Source: Bacteroidales bacterium (GTDB lineage: Bacteria; Bacteroidota; Bacteroidia; Bacteroidales; VadinHA17). Taken from it: a stretch of DNA of 43,495 bases. The stretch is taken from positions 1 through 43,495 of the forward strand of contig JAGGWN010000008.1 in assembly GCA_021157415.1 (NCBI GenBank). Direction: 5' to 3'. Shown here one piece after another: positions 9,220 to 17,932 of this stretch; positions within the stretch are counted from its first letter, which is position 1, and every line of letters begins with the position of its first letter. The translations under genes and the position numbers were made by a program. The notes under the pieces were generated by a model. That model did no database searches and was not told where the DNA came from. It worked only from the letters and a program-made list of their open reading frames with translations.

Positions 9220-9308
9220 AGAAGGTCTCTGTGGTTTAATTGACAGAACGTCCCGGGGTTTCCGGGAAGGTGCAGGTTAAAGTCCATGCCGGAGGCCTTC
9301 TTTTTTTT
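9220..9308 (+). ncRNA. tRNA-like cloverleaf RNA closed by a 12-bp stem and T-run
   Basis: Bases 9225-9296 (72 nt) fold as a canonical tRNA: 7-bp acceptor (9225-9231 with 9290-9296), two-base linker, D-arm with 4-bp stem and loop AATTGACA, 5-bp anticodon stem TCCCG/CGGGA with 7-base loop GGGTTTC, 4-base variable region, and T-arm with loop TTAAAGT and one bulged A (9286). U8, A14, R15/Y48, G18, A21, U54, U55 and A58 are kept. U33 is G, and both members of the G19-C56 pair are A. Read as a tRNA, the anticodon would be GTT (Asn), but without U33 it is unlikely to decode. The acceptor stem extends by 5 bp (9220-9224 with 9297-9301) and runs into eight T (9301-9308), like a self-terminating transcript. 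It may be a degenerate tRNA, a non-translational tRNA or a tRNA-derived small RNA. No CCA is encoded. Confidence 0.5.
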
Positions 9309-9555
9309 ATGATGATTTGATGTGCATTATTTTATGGCTATTAACCTGATGCTATCATAGAGTCCCGGAGTTCTGGCGGCATTTTGGCGGTTAGACGACG
9401 CACAAGAACAAAATGAACAACCAGGAGAATAATATAATGGATTAGGGAATATATTATGGCTTATGGTTTTCAGGCTGTATTTTGAAATAAGGGAACCCGT
9501 AGTCCCGGGGATTGCACGGGTTGGAGCAAGGTTATAAGAAATAATTTAATAAACA
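9309..9555 (+). other. Leader/spacer upstream of the permease gene
   Basis: No coding region is visible. It contains an AT-rich inverted repeat (ATAATATA at 9429-9436, TATATTAT at 9450-9457), a near-consensus -7 box TATTTTG (9478-9484), and a hairpin AACCCGT/ACGGGTT (9494-9500 with 9516-9522, 15-base loop) that ends 33 bases before the TTG start. The hairpin lacks a T-run, so it is more likely a leader structure than a terminator. Confidence 0.35.
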
Positions 9556-10782
9556 TTGAACTTTCCGTTCTACATAGCGAAGCGCTACCTGGTTGCCAAA
9601 AAGTCACACAATGTTATCAACCTTATTTCCTTCATTTCCGTTGTCGGGGTAATGGTTGGGACCATGGCACTGGTGGTGGTGTTATCGTCATTTAACGGTT
9701 TTGATGATCTGGTACATTCCCTGTTCAATTCTTTTGATCCCGACCTGAAAATTATGCCGGCCAAAGGCAAGACCTTCCCGGATACGCTGGCGGTGATAAA
9801 GCGGGTGAAACATTTGCCGGAGGTGATGCATGCGGCTGATGTGATTGAGGAAAATGCCCTGTTACAATACCGGAAAAGACAGTATATTGCAACGGTGAAG
9901 GGGGTCAGTGATGAATATACCGCCATGAGCGGCATTGATTCCATGATGGTGGACGGAGCTTTTGTGCTGCATTCCAAAGGGGCCCCTATGGCTGTGCTTG
10001 GACAAGGCATTGCGATGAACCTGGGGGTAGGACTTAATTTTATCTCTCCCATAAAGATTTATGTGCCTCGCCGCACGGGCCATATCTCCCTGAATCCCGA
10101 AAGAGCATTCAACAAAAAATATATTTTCCCATCCGGCGTGTTTGCCATCCAGCAGGATTTTGACCTGAAGTATATGATCGTACCCCTGAAATTTGCCAGG
10201 GGACTGTTTGGATATACGAATGAACTCAGTGCCGTGGAGTTGAAACTGAAGCCTGGAGTGCGGGAAAAACAGACTGAGGATAAGATCAAAGAGATCCTGG
10301 GCCCTGATTTTCTGGTAAAAAACCGGTATGAACAACAGGCTTTGCTCTACAGAATCATGAAAACCGAAAAATGGGCCATTTTCCTGATTCTGTCTTTTAT
10401 TCTGGTCATTGCCTCCTTCAATGTGATCGGTTCGCTGTCCATGCTGATCATCGAGAAAAAGGAGGATATCATGACTTTCCGCAACCTCGGCGGAGATCAT
10501 TCGCTCATCCGAAGGATATTTCTGTTGGAAGGATGGATGATTACCATTGTGGGGGCGGTGGCAGGTATCGCTCTCGGGTTGTTTATCTGCTGGCTGCAAC
10601 TGCATTTCGGGATCGTGAAAATTCCCGGCAGCGGATCGTTTGTGATAGACACCTACCCCGTGAAGATTCAACCGACGGATGTCTTTCTGGTTTTCCTTAC
10701 GGTCCTGGCGATAGGTTATGGCGCTGCCTGGTATCCCGTACGTTTTATCATTGGCCGACTGGTAAGGAACGGTGACCGTTGA
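9556..10782 (+). CDS. LolC/LolE-type ABC transporter permease (FtsX/MacB fold)
   Basis: A 408-residue inner-membrane protein opening LNFPFYIAKRYLVAKKSHN..., as in the LolC/LolE family that extracts lipoproteins for delivery to the outer membrane. One N-terminal membrane helix (~21-46) is followed by a large periplasmic MacB_PCD-like domain and three C-terminal helices (~272-293, 318-340, 376-396). The start is TTG 9556: an in-frame TAA lies at 9550-9552, and the first internal ATG would fall inside the first membrane helix. A partner ATPase (LolD) is not in the window. The substrate is inferred from the family only. Confidence 0.85.
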   Translation: MNFPFYIAKRYLVAKKSHNVINLISFISVVGVMVGTMALVVVLSSFNGFDDLVHSLFNSFDPDLKIMPAKGKTFPDTLAVIKRVKHLPEVMHAADVIEENALLQYRKRQYIATVKGVSDEYTAMSGIDSMMVDGAFVLHSKGAPMAVLGQGIAMNLGVGLNFISPIKIYVPRRTGHISLNPERAFNKKYIFPSGVFAIQQDFDLKYMIVPLKFARGLFGYTNELSAVELKLKPGVREKQTEDKIKEILGPDFLVKNRYEQQALLYRIMKTEKWAIFLILSFILVIASFNVIGSLSMLIIEKKEDIMTFRNLGGDHSLIRRIFLLEGWMITIVGAVAGIALGLFICWLQLHFGIVKIPGSGSFVIDTYPVKIQPTDVFLVFLTVLAIGYGAAWYPVRFIIGRLVRNGDR

Positions 10783-10825
10783 CCGGGAAATCCCGAACGA
10801 AAACAAGGTGTACAGTTGAACGAAC

Positions 10826-10847
10826 CTACGTAGGAGCCTACGTAGGA
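10826..10847. repeat. Tandem palindrome CCTACGTAGG x2
   Basis: Two copies of the 10-bp perfect palindrome CCTACGTAGG (10826-10835 and 10838-10847) are separated by AG. In RNA they can form a 9-bp stem with a GAGC loop. It lies 43 bases after the permease stop, with no T-run behind it. It could act as an mRNA 3'-end stabiliser or a dyad protein-binding site. Confidence 0.6.
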
Positions 10848-10910
10848 GCAGGTTTGTAATAGACTCCTTCCGTGTAGGTTGGCGGGGTATGTGAAAATCA
10901 TCTGAAAATA

Positions 10911-11327
10911 TTACAGGTAGTTCCAGAAAAGCAATAGCCTGCCAAAACAGGAGGTAAAAAGAATCACGGAAACGAGAATATCCGCCAGTAAGAGTTTATT
11001 ATAAGGGATCTTTTCTTTTTGCAGGGAGAAAAAAGCAACGGCCCGGAAGATCCATTCCAGGAAGAAAAAAAGAAAGATACGGATTCCGAAAGGATTCAGG
11101 TCTTTTGCACCGTGGAGATTCCCCCGCATAATGGCCGAAAAACTATGGGAAAGTCCGGTGGTGGGAGATTGCCTCCCTGGCATGTAACGGTTGTAAAAAG
11201 AGGGGATGGGATAATGGGGTTTCTCCGGGGGAAAAACGGCCGCATAGACAAATACCAGCGACAGAAGAATAAAAAAAACAATATTCACGGTCTGGTAAGA
11301 TCTGTGATTGCAGAGAACCGGCTTCAA
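10911..11327 (-). CDS. DUF2752-like small membrane protein lacking the family cysteines
   Basis: A 138-residue membrane protein with hydrophobic segments near residues 15-33, 82-100 and 109-128. The stretch SPTTGLSHSFSAIMRGN...LNPFG aligns with the DUF2752 core CP.CGLTR.f.al..Gd...A...NP.g. Both core cysteines (CPxCG) are replaced here by S and T (SPTTG). Function is unknown. The only start codon near the expected N-terminus is TTG 11327; the frame is open further upstream, so the start is uncertain. It follows the DUF4190 gene by 16 bases and is probably translated from the same transcript. Confidence 0.65.
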   Translation of the reverse strand: MKPVLCNHRSYQTVNIVFFILLSLVFVYAAVFPPEKPHYPIPSFYNRYMPGRQSPTTGLSHSFSAIMRGNLHGAKDLNPFGIRIFLFFFLEWIFRAVAFFSLQKEKIPYNKLLLADILVSVILFTSCFGRLLLFWNYL

Positions 11328-11343
11328 AATGCAGGGATTTGTC

Positions 11344-11856
11344 TTATTTGCGGTTGAGAGTGTCTTGTTCTATGTTTATCATCGAATCTCCCCCTTCCAG
11401 TTCTTCCAGTTTTTTTACCAGACTGTCCTGGGTGGAACTGTGTGTTTTTTTGATGGTGATGGTATAGGTTCCTTCCCCTTCCTCAATATTTCTCTCTATT
11501 TTTTTATCCAGGTTATCCAGTTCTTTGGTCAGATCGTCCATGTTGATCACATTTCTGAAAGTTTTCATCATGTTGTTGGTCATGACCGCCGGTGTTGAAA
11601 TAGCCAGCACCCAGACGGTGGAGATGGCTGACCCGAGAGAAGCCAGTACCAGCGCAATAATGATCATCGCTTTGGCTCCGTTGTTTTGATTGGCTTGCAC
11701 CAGGGCAATGACGGCAAAGATAATCCCCAGAATCCCGGGGATCAGGGCTATGATCCCGATGCAGGGGATGACAGCGGTGATAAACGCAATGATACCCAGT
11801 ATCAGTGCGGCGATCCCGAACCCCTGCCCTGCGTTTGTCTGTACATTTTCTTCCAT
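11344..11856 (-). CDS. DUF4190-type membrane protein
   Basis: A 170-residue protein. Residues ~10-90 hold Gly/Ala/Ile-rich membrane segments of the DUF4190 type (GFGIAALILGIIAFITAVIP, then LIPGILGIIFAVIALVQA). The C-terminal half (~105-170) is charged and helical (DDLTKELDNLDKKIERNIEEGEG...). Function is unknown; such proteins often sit beside DUF2752 and TM2 proteins in Bacteroidota. The ATG is four bases after the stop of the thioredoxin-like gene and the DUF2752-like gene follows, giving a compact three-gene unit. Confidence 0.75.
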   Translation of the reverse strand: MEENVQTNAGQGFGIAALILGIIAFITAVIPCIGIIALIPGILGIIFAVIALVQANQNNGAKAMIIIALVLASLGSAISTVWVLAISTPAVMTNNMMKTFRNVINMDDLTKELDNLDKKIERNIEEGEGTYTITIKKTHSSTQDSLVKKLEELEGGDSMINIEQDTLNRK

Positions 11857-11860
11857 AATA

Positions 11861-12394
11861 TTATTCTTTTGTTAAAATATTTTTCATGTCTGTTTCCAGG
11901 CTGACCTCCGGCCTTTCAATGATTCTTCCGGTTTCTTTTCCGGAAAAATAAAAAATTAAAGTAGGCACACGCTCGATATTGAGTTTTGCAAGATCGATTC
12001 CGGGAGCGGTTTTGTCCCGATCGACAAAGATGACCCTAATATGATTCTCCGGGATCTTCAGGGCATCAGCCACTTTGAAAAAACGCGGGACTTCCCGCCG
12101 GCTGTCAGAGCACCAGGTGCCCAGGACAACGGTGATGTACACATCGGAGAAACGGATGGAGGCCATCATGCTTATCAAAGTATCATTCAGCTGATAAGCG
12201 CTGTACTCCTGGTCAAACCACCGGTTGAATGGTTCCTGTTCCATTCCTTCGCGGTTACCATAACCGATCAGGATCTCCTGGTTAGCCCCGGTGGAAAATA
12301 TCCTTTTGTTCAGCTCCTGGGCCCGCAGCAGAGAAGGCCCTGTCAACCATAATGTCACCAAAAAAAGGATACCCGGTAACAATCTTTTTTTCAT
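11861..12394 (-). CDS. Exported thioredoxin-fold protein with a CxxS site
   Basis: A 177-residue protein with a signal peptide (MKKRLLPGILFLVTLWLTG, cleavage expected near residue 25) and a thioredoxin-like domain (~85-175). The active-site region is LGTWCSDSRREVPRF: Cys95 is followed by Ser98, so it is a monothiol CxxS site rather than CxxC. The cis-Pro loop RVPTLIF (Pro144) is intact. Monothiol sites suit isomerase, trapping or thiol-binding roles rather than disulfide transfer. It is the first gene of a minus-strand unit with the DUF4190 and DUF2752-like genes. Confidence 0.75.
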   Translation of the reverse strand: MKKRLLPGILFLVTLWLTGPSLLRAQELNKRIFSTGANQEILIGYGNREGMEQEPFNRWFDQEYSAYQLNDTLISMMASIRFSDVYITVVLGTWCSDSRREVPRFFKVADALKIPENHIRVIFVDRDKTAPGIDLAKLNIERVPTLIFYFSGKETGRIIERPEVSLETDMKNILTKE

Positions 12395-12671
12395 AGGGTT
12401 TGTTTTGGTTATTCAAAACAAGATAAAATTAATCAAATTAATTAATAACCCCGCTTAAAAATAAAAAATCCTTTTTAGAAATGACGTAAGAAAAACACAG
12501 ATGTTGCATGAGATAGGTTGTCGCGCTGCATTGTTTTTCAACGTTCCTGAAAGCAGACTGTTTATTGTAAGGTTCCCTGATAAAAACTTGCAGGGTCATG
12601 TTGTAATGTGATGGATATTGCTTTCCCGTGTTCCGGTATATTTTTTTTTATATGGACCGTTGCAATTTTTC
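12395..12671. other. Non-coding spacer between mutB and the thioredoxin-like gene
   Basis: AT-rich near 12420-12480 and otherwise unremarkable. It holds the upstream region of the thioredoxin-like gene and the 3' end of the mutB transcript. I find no gene, no exact TAnnTTTG box on the minus strand and no convincing terminator. Confidence 0.4.
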
Positions 12672-14831
12672 TTATGCTTTTTCTTTTTCCAGGAGTATGT
12701 TCAGGATACGTATGGCAGTGTCGGTGACGGGGCTTCCCGGGCCGAAAACAGCCACTACTCCCAGGCGGTACATATATTTATAATCCTGTCGCGGGATGAC
12801 GCCTCCGGCCACGACCATGATATCTTCCCGGTCCATTTTCCGGAGATCTTCCATCACCTGTTTGATAAGGGTTTTGTGTCCTCCTGCCAGGGAAGAGATG
12901 CCCAGCACATGCACATCGTTCTCAACGGCTTGTTTGGCTGCTTCGGCCGGGGTCAGGAACAACGGGCCGATGTCCACGTCGAAGCCGATATCGGCAAAGC
13001 CGGTAGAGATAACTTTGGCGCCGCGGTCGTGGCCGTCCTGGCCCATCTTGGCTACCATGATGCGGGGCTGACGGCCGGTAAGGTTTGCGAATTCACGGGT
13101 GAGACGGCGGGCTTCGGCGAATTTTGTATCGGTTTCCGATTCGGCAGAGTAAATTCCCGATATTGAGCGGATTACAGCTTTGTATCTGCCGCAGACTTTT
13201 TCTATGGCCAGGGATATTTCTCCCAGGGTGGCCCTTCTTCCGGCGGCCTCAACCGCCAGTTCCAGCAGATTTCCTTTTCCTGTGCGTGCTGCCTGGGTGA
13301 TGGCATCCAGAGCTTCCTGTACCGCCACATGGTCCCGTTCTCGCTTCAGTTTCTCCAGCCTCTTAATCTGGGCTGTACGTACTGCCGTGTTATCCACTTC
13401 CAGGATTTTCATAGGTGTTTCGTTTTCGGGTCGCCAGCGGTTGACGCCGACAATAATGTCTTTTCCCGCATCAATACGTGCCTGTTTGCGGGCGGCAGCT
13501 TCCTCGATACGCATTTTGGGCAGGCCTTTTTCGATGGCTTTGGTCATACCGCCCATTTCTTCGATTTCTTGTATCAGCTTCCAGGCTTTGTGTGCAAGTT
13601 CGTGGGTAAGTTTTTCGACATACCAGGATCCGCCCCATGGATCCACTGTGCGGTGTATCTGCGTTTCTTGCTGCAGATAAATCTGCGTGTTGCGGGCTAT
13701 GCGGGCGGAAAATTCGGACGGCAGAGCGATGGCTTCGTCCAGGGCGTTGGTATGTAATGACTGGGTGTGGCCATGTACGGCCGCCAGCGCTTCGATGCAG
13801 GTGCGGGCGATATTGTTGAAAGGATCCTGTTCCGTGAGACTCCAGCCCGAGGTTTGAGAATGGGTGCGCAGGGCCATGGACTTGGGGTTGGAAGGGTTGA
13901 AGTCTTTCACGATGCGCGCCCACAGGAGACGGGCAGCCCGCAGCTTGGCGATCTCCATGAAATAGTTCATGCCGATGCCCCAGAAGAAAGAGATACGCGG
14001 GGCAAAACGGTCGATGTCAAGGCCGGCTTTCAGACCGGTGCGTAAGTATTCCAGACCGTCGGCCAGGGTGTAAGCCAGCTCAAGATCAGCGGTGGCGCCG
14101 GCTTCCTGCATATGGTAACCCGAAACACTGATCGAATTGAACTTAGGCATGTGTCGGGCCGTATAGGCAAATATATCACCCACGATACGTATGGACATCT
14201 CCGGAGGATAGATATAGGTGTTACGCACCATAAACTCTTTGAGGATGTCGTTTTGTATGGTGCCGGAGAGTTTTTCCAAAGGGACCCCCTGCTCCAGTCC
14301 CGCGACAATATAAAAAGCCATAATGGGCAAAACAGCTCCGTTCATGGTCATAGACACGGTCATTTTGTCGAGGGGGATGTCATCAAACAGAATCTTCATA
14401 TCCAATACCGAATCCACGGCCACACCTGCTTTGCCGACGTCTCCCACCACCCGCTCATGGTCGGAGTCGTAACCACGGTGTGTGGCCAGGTCGAAAGCCA
14501 CCGAGAGACCCTTCTGTCCGGCAGCCAGATTACGACGATAAAAAGCATTGGATTCTTCGGCGGTGGAAAAACCGGCATACTGACGAATTGTCCAGGGACG
14601 CGTGACGTACATGGTGGAATAAGGCCCGCGCAGGAAGGGCGGGATCCCGGCCACAAAATCAAGATGCTCCAGACTGTCCATGTCGTCCGGGGTATAGATA
14701 TCCTTCACCGGGATCCCTTCGGGGGTCTCCCGTGGAACAGAACTTTCTTTCCCCTCCTTGCCGGAATCCCTTTGTGAAACAGAACGGGTCAGCTCTTGCC
14801 AGGAATATTTGGTAAAATCCGGTTTTTTCAT
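12672..14831 (-). CDS. mutB: Methylmalonyl-CoA mutase, large (catalytic) subunit
   Basis: A 719-residue subunit interconverting succinyl-CoA and (R)-methylmalonyl-CoA by a B12 radical mechanism, the central step of the propionate/succinate pathway. The N-terminal catalytic barrel is complete ([44 protein letters not shown]). The C-terminal cobalamin domain has [11 protein letters not shown] with His601 as the cobalt lower ligand, plus [12 protein letters not shown] and VVAGGVIP. It starts 7 bases after the mutA stop, so the two are cotranscribed as a heterodimer. Confidence 0.97.
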   Translation of the reverse strand: MKKPDFTKYSWQELTRSVSQRDSGKEGKESSVPRETPEGIPVKDIYTPDDMDSLEHLDFVAGIPPFLRGPYSTMYVTRPWTIRQYAGFSTAEESNAFYRRNLAAGQKGLSVAFDLATHRGYDSDHERVVGDVGKAGVAVDSVLDMKILFDDIPLDKMTVSMTMNGAVLPIMAFYIVAGLEQGVPLEKLSGTIQNDILKEFMVRNTYIYPPEMSIRIVGDIFAYTARHMPKFNSISVSGYHMQEAGATADLELAYTLADGLEYLRTGLKAGLDIDRFAPRISFFWGIGMNYFMEIAKLRAARLLWARIVKDFNPSNPKSMALRTHSQTSGWSLTEQDPFNNIARTCIEALAAVHGHTQSLHTNALDEAIALPSEFSARIARNTQIYLQQETQIHRTVDPWGGSWYVEKLTHELAHKAWKLIQEIEEMGGMTKAIEKGLPKMRIEEAAARKQARIDAGKDIIVGVNRWRPENETPMKILEVDNTAVRTAQIKRLEKLKRERDHVAVQEALDAITQAARTGKGNLLELAVEAAGRRATLGEISLAIEKVCGRYKAVIRSISGIYSAESETDTKFAEARRLTREFANLTGRQPRIMVAKMGQDGHDRGAKVISTGFADIGFDVDIGPLFLTPAEAAKQAVENDVHVLGISSLAGGHKTLIKQVMEDLRKMDREDIMVVAGGVIPRQDYKYMYRLGVVAVFGPGSPVTDTAIRILNILLEKEKA

Positions 14832-14838
14832 ACGCCTT

Positions 14839-16692
14839 TCAAATCAGGTTTACAGCTTTCTGAAGATCTTTGAGCAGGGCAGGAACATTTACCTGGTTAT
14901 GCAGAAAATAACGAATGCCTTGCTCTTTTAGCTCCTTGGCAATATTTTCGGGATAACCGGCAACGCCCAGTACCGGTTCATATATTAGCTCTTTTTTCAG
15001 TTTTGCGGTCATCTCCGGATATTTTTCGTCATCGCCACAAAGAAACACGAAGTCCGGTTTTAAACGGTTGATCCTATCCACGTGCTGTTCCGGAGAGATG
15101 CCGGGTGCGTTCTCTGCAAATGAAAATCCGGCACAGCCTACGAGGTTAATAACGAAGTTCTCACGTGCACTGCGTATCGAAGACGTTCCAAACCCGAAAA
15201 GATATACTACCGGGTTTTTCTGTGACAGTTCGGTGGTCAGGCGCAAAGACTCCATCTCTTCGGACAGACGACGAATGTCAACGGGCCGGACCCGCTTTGT
15301 TGCCGGGCTCCATGACATATTCAGATGATCCATCTTTTTTTCTGCGGTGATATTTTCTTCCGGGTTAGGATAATGATTGGTGCCCACCAGAATCTCTTTA
15401 CGTGTAGCTATATTTTTCAGATGCCGGTTTAATGATGTGGCAAGCGAATCTTGTATGCTTCCTTTCCCCAGGGCTTTGCGGTATCCGCCTTCTTTTTCAA
15501 CGGAACGGAAGATATCCCAGGCTTTATCTGCCAGTTGACGGGTCATGGATTCAATGTAATAAGCCCCTGCCATGGGGTCGGTAACGGTATCGAAGCGGGA
15601 TTCATATTTAAGGATAAGCTGAATGTTCCGTGCCAGGTGTGCGGAGGTTTCGTTATATGCTCTCAGCATGCTGTCATGAGGCCGTACCGTCAGAGAGTCG
15701 GCTCCGCCCAGGATGGCAGACATAGACTCGGTGGTAGCCCGCAGGATATTTACGTAAGGATCATACAGGGTTTTGTTACGCAAGGTGGTGGTGGCATGTA
15801 TGTGAGTGATCAGGCTATCGGGATGGTTGGGTTTCCATCCTTTGACAATTGCCGGCCACAGCATACGAAAAGCCCTGAATTTGGCAACTTCCATGAAAAA
15901 ATTGCCGGATACGGCGAATAAAAAAAGTAGATTTTTGGTTATCTCATCGACCGGAGTACCGTTTTCAGTATAAAAAGAAAGGTATTCATTTCCGACAGCC
16001 AGTGCATAGCCTATTTCCTGTGCGGCGGTGGCGCCTGCATGGTTGAATATGTCGGCATGAACAGCCAGGGTATGAAGGTGAGGGAAAAGCGTCCCTGACT
16101 CTTCCATTACCTCTTTGCCCCACTGGAAAGTGTCTTTTTCCGTCGAGGGATAATCGCCATGAACGGTCAGAAACCCCAGCGGATCAAAGGAGATTGCTCC
16201 CCGGAATTTATCATAAGGTACGCCGGAAGCCGAAAGGGCTTTTTTCAATCCTGTGAATAATAAATACGGATGCAGGTTGTTTTCAAAAAAAACGGGGACA
16301 GTGGACAGGTCAATATTGTCCAGCAATCCATCCATACCGATACAGGGCTCAGGATGGTCGGGATAAATGAAACCCAAGGCTTCAGCGCCTCCTTTCAAAG
16401 CTTTTTGTGCCTGTCTGTTGGCCTCTTTCGATTGGCTTACCGTAATATCCTGACCTATGATCCAGGGACGGCCGGAACGGTAGCCCCGGAGATAAGGAAA
16501 TTCCCCGGGCAAAGAATCCGTTTCGGATGATGCCCCGGTATTTTCCCGGGTGTAGGCCGGTTCTATGGGGATCCCTTCAGGACTCTCCCAGATAAGCTTT
16601 TCATAAGGAAGTCCTTTCAGATCCTGGATCATCCGATTTATCCACTGCCGGCGGGTAACCGGTTCAAAATCGGAAAATAAGTGTTCTTCCAT
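14839..16692 (-). CDS. mutA: Methylmalonyl-CoA mutase, small subunit
   Basis: A 617-residue partner of MutB, with the usual size and the same two-domain plan. The barrel domain has diverged and the C-terminal B12-like domain lacks the DxHxxG cobalt-ligand motif (the region reads [10 protein letters not shown]), as known for the non-catalytic subunit. The ATG at 16692 gives a typical N-terminus ([27 protein letters not shown]). A near-consensus -7 box (TACTTTG, 16709-16715) lies 16 bases upstream, so mutAB may be transcribed separately from ribD. Confidence 0.95.
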   Translation of the reverse strand: MEEHLFSDFEPVTRRQWINRMIQDLKGLPYEKLIWESPEGIPIEPAYTRENTGASSETDSLPGEFPYLRGYRSGRPWIIGQDITVSQSKEANRQAQKALKGGAEALGFIYPDHPEPCIGMDGLLDNIDLSTVPVFFENNLHPYLLFTGLKKALSASGVPYDKFRGAISFDPLGFLTVHGDYPSTEKDTFQWGKEVMEESGTLFPHLHTLAVHADIFNHAGATAAQEIGYALAVGNEYLSFYTENGTPVDEITKNLLFLFAVSGNFFMEVAKFRAFRMLWPAIVKGWKPNHPDSLITHIHATTTLRNKTLYDPYVNILRATTESMSAILGGADSLTVRPHDSMLRAYNETSAHLARNIQLILKYESRFDTVTDPMAGAYYIESMTRQLADKAWDIFRSVEKEGGYRKALGKGSIQDSLATSLNRHLKNIATRKEILVGTNHYPNPEENITAEKKMDHLNMSWSPATKRVRPVDIRRLSEEMESLRLTTELSQKNPVVYLFGFGTSSIRSARENFVINLVGCAGFSFAENAPGISPEQHVDRINRLKPDFVFLCGDDEKYPEMTAKLKKELIYEPVLGVAGYPENIAKELKEQGIRYFLHNQVNVPALLKDLQKAVNLI

Positions 16693-16708
16693 GGATGGAA
16701 ATTTTTCA

Positions 16709-16715
16709 CAAAGTA
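16709..16715 (-). promoter_or_regulatory. Possible -7 element of mutAB
   Basis: The minus strand reads TACTTTG, one base short of TAnnTTTG, 16 bases before the mutA ATG. The same variant precedes the sensor gene at 4673-4680. The spacer up to ribD (16716-16844) also has ATTGCGAT twice, but no gene. Confidence 0.3.
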
Positions 16716-16844
16716 AGAATTTATATGGGAACCGGGGAAATGATAAATATCAGATTGAAATCAAAATGTATCCGGATTCATTACATTGCGATCATTATTG
16801 CGATAAGGAATCATAAAAAATTAATACATTACAAGCCAGACAAG

Positions 16845-17906
16845 CTAGAAGAAATTAGCACTGAAGAAGAGATGATAGGTTGAATCTCCCGTATGGATGA
16901 TCCCGGAGGGTTGTCGTTTCAGTACAGGGGCTTTCACGCCGGCATGAAAATAGTGGTTTCCCTTGAAAACCCGGGCTTCATCCCACATGCCGGATTCAAT
17001 GTATTGCCGGAGGGTATAGGCACCTCCCTCCACAATCATAGACTGTATCTGGCGGCTGTAAAGTTCTTCTGTTATTTGCGGGATAATGGGTTTGCTAAAA
17101 TCGATCCTGACCGGTTCGGGATGGGTATGTTTTTCTTCCCGGAGGTTATTGAAGATGATGGTAGGGGCTTCGTCATCGAACAGTTGCAGGCCGGTAGGCA
17201 AAGTCAGTTCCCGGTCGATAACCAGCCGTAAGGGATTCCGGCCGTACCATTCGCGTGCTGTCAGGGCCGGGTTGTCTATCAGGGCCGTTTTCCGGCCTAC
17301 GAGAATAGCCTGTTCTTCGCTGCGCCATTTATGCACCAGTTGCCGGCCCAGCGGACCGCTGATCCAATGGGGGCCCTGCTGTCCGGCGATACGTTCCTCG
17401 TCAAGGTATCCGTCGGCGCTCTCAGCCCATTTCAGGATGATGTAAGGGCGCTTTTTCTCATGATAGGTGAAAAAGCGGCGGTTGATAAACCGGGACTCCT
17501 GTTCCCGTATGCCGGTGATCACCTCAATGCCCCCTTCTTGCATGGTCCGGATGCCTTTCCCATGTACTTTTTCGGTTGTGTCCGGGGTTCCCACAACGAC
17601 ACGGGGAATGCCTGTTTTCACGATCAGGTCGGCACAGGGTGGGGTTTTTCCATAATGGGAGCAGGGTTCGAGGTTGACATACAAAGTGGCCTGTTTCAGC
17701 AGCTCCCTGTTTTTTACCGAACGAATAGCCAGCACCTCGGCATGCGGCTCACCGCTGCGGTGGTGAAAGCCTTCACCGATGATCTTATCTTTCCAAACAA
17801 TCACCGCGCCGACAAGAGGATTGGGGTATGTAGTTCCCAGTCCCTGGATGGCCAGGTCGAGGCAACGCTGCATATATACAGTATGTTCGTTTTCTTTGTT
17901 CATCAT
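16845..17906 (-). CDS. ribD: Bifunctional riboflavin deaminase/reductase
   Basis: A 353-residue enzyme for the second and third steps of riboflavin synthesis. The N-terminal cytidine-deaminase-like domain has the zinc site HAEV (His55, Glu57) and PCSHYGKTPPC (Cys82, Cys91). The C-terminal reductase domain (~150-353) has AESADGYL, GRKTALIDNPALTAR and MIVEGGAYTL. It begins with two ATG codons (17906 or 17903). It diverges from prmC with only 26 bases between start codons. mutA follows 152 bases downstream. Confidence 0.96.
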   Translation of the reverse strand: MMNKENEHTVYMQRCLDLAIQGLGTTYPNPLVGAVIVWKDKIIGEGFHHRSGEPHAEVLAIRSVKNRELLKQATLYVNLEPCSHYGKTPPCADLIVKTGIPRVVVGTPDTTEKVHGKGIRTMQEGGIEVITGIREQESRFINRRFFTYHEKKRPYIILKWAESADGYLDEERIAGQQGPHWISGPLGRQLVHKWRSEEQAILVGRKTALIDNPALTAREWYGRNPLRLVIDRELTLPTGLQLFDDEAPTIIFNNLREEKHTHPEPVRIDFSKPIIPQITEELYSRQIQSMIVEGGAYTLRQYIESGMWDEARVFKGNHYFHAGVKAPVLKRQPSGIIHTGDSTYHLFFSANFF

Positions 17907-17932
17907 CCGATCCTTTGTATCTTTATCCGGTT

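Noticed and set aside
9225-9296. Functional tRNA-Asn(GTT)
   Set aside because: U33, G19 and C56 are lost and the T-stem has a bulge, so ordinary decoding is unlikely; kept as a tRNA-like RNA instead.
14839-16692. Missing B12-ligand motif in MutA as a defect
   Set aside because: Loss of DxHxxG is normal for the small subunit of the heterodimeric mutase.
16695-16883. Small plus-strand ORF between mutA and ribD
   Set aside because: Low-complexity product, no plausible start context, and it runs into the antisense of ribD.
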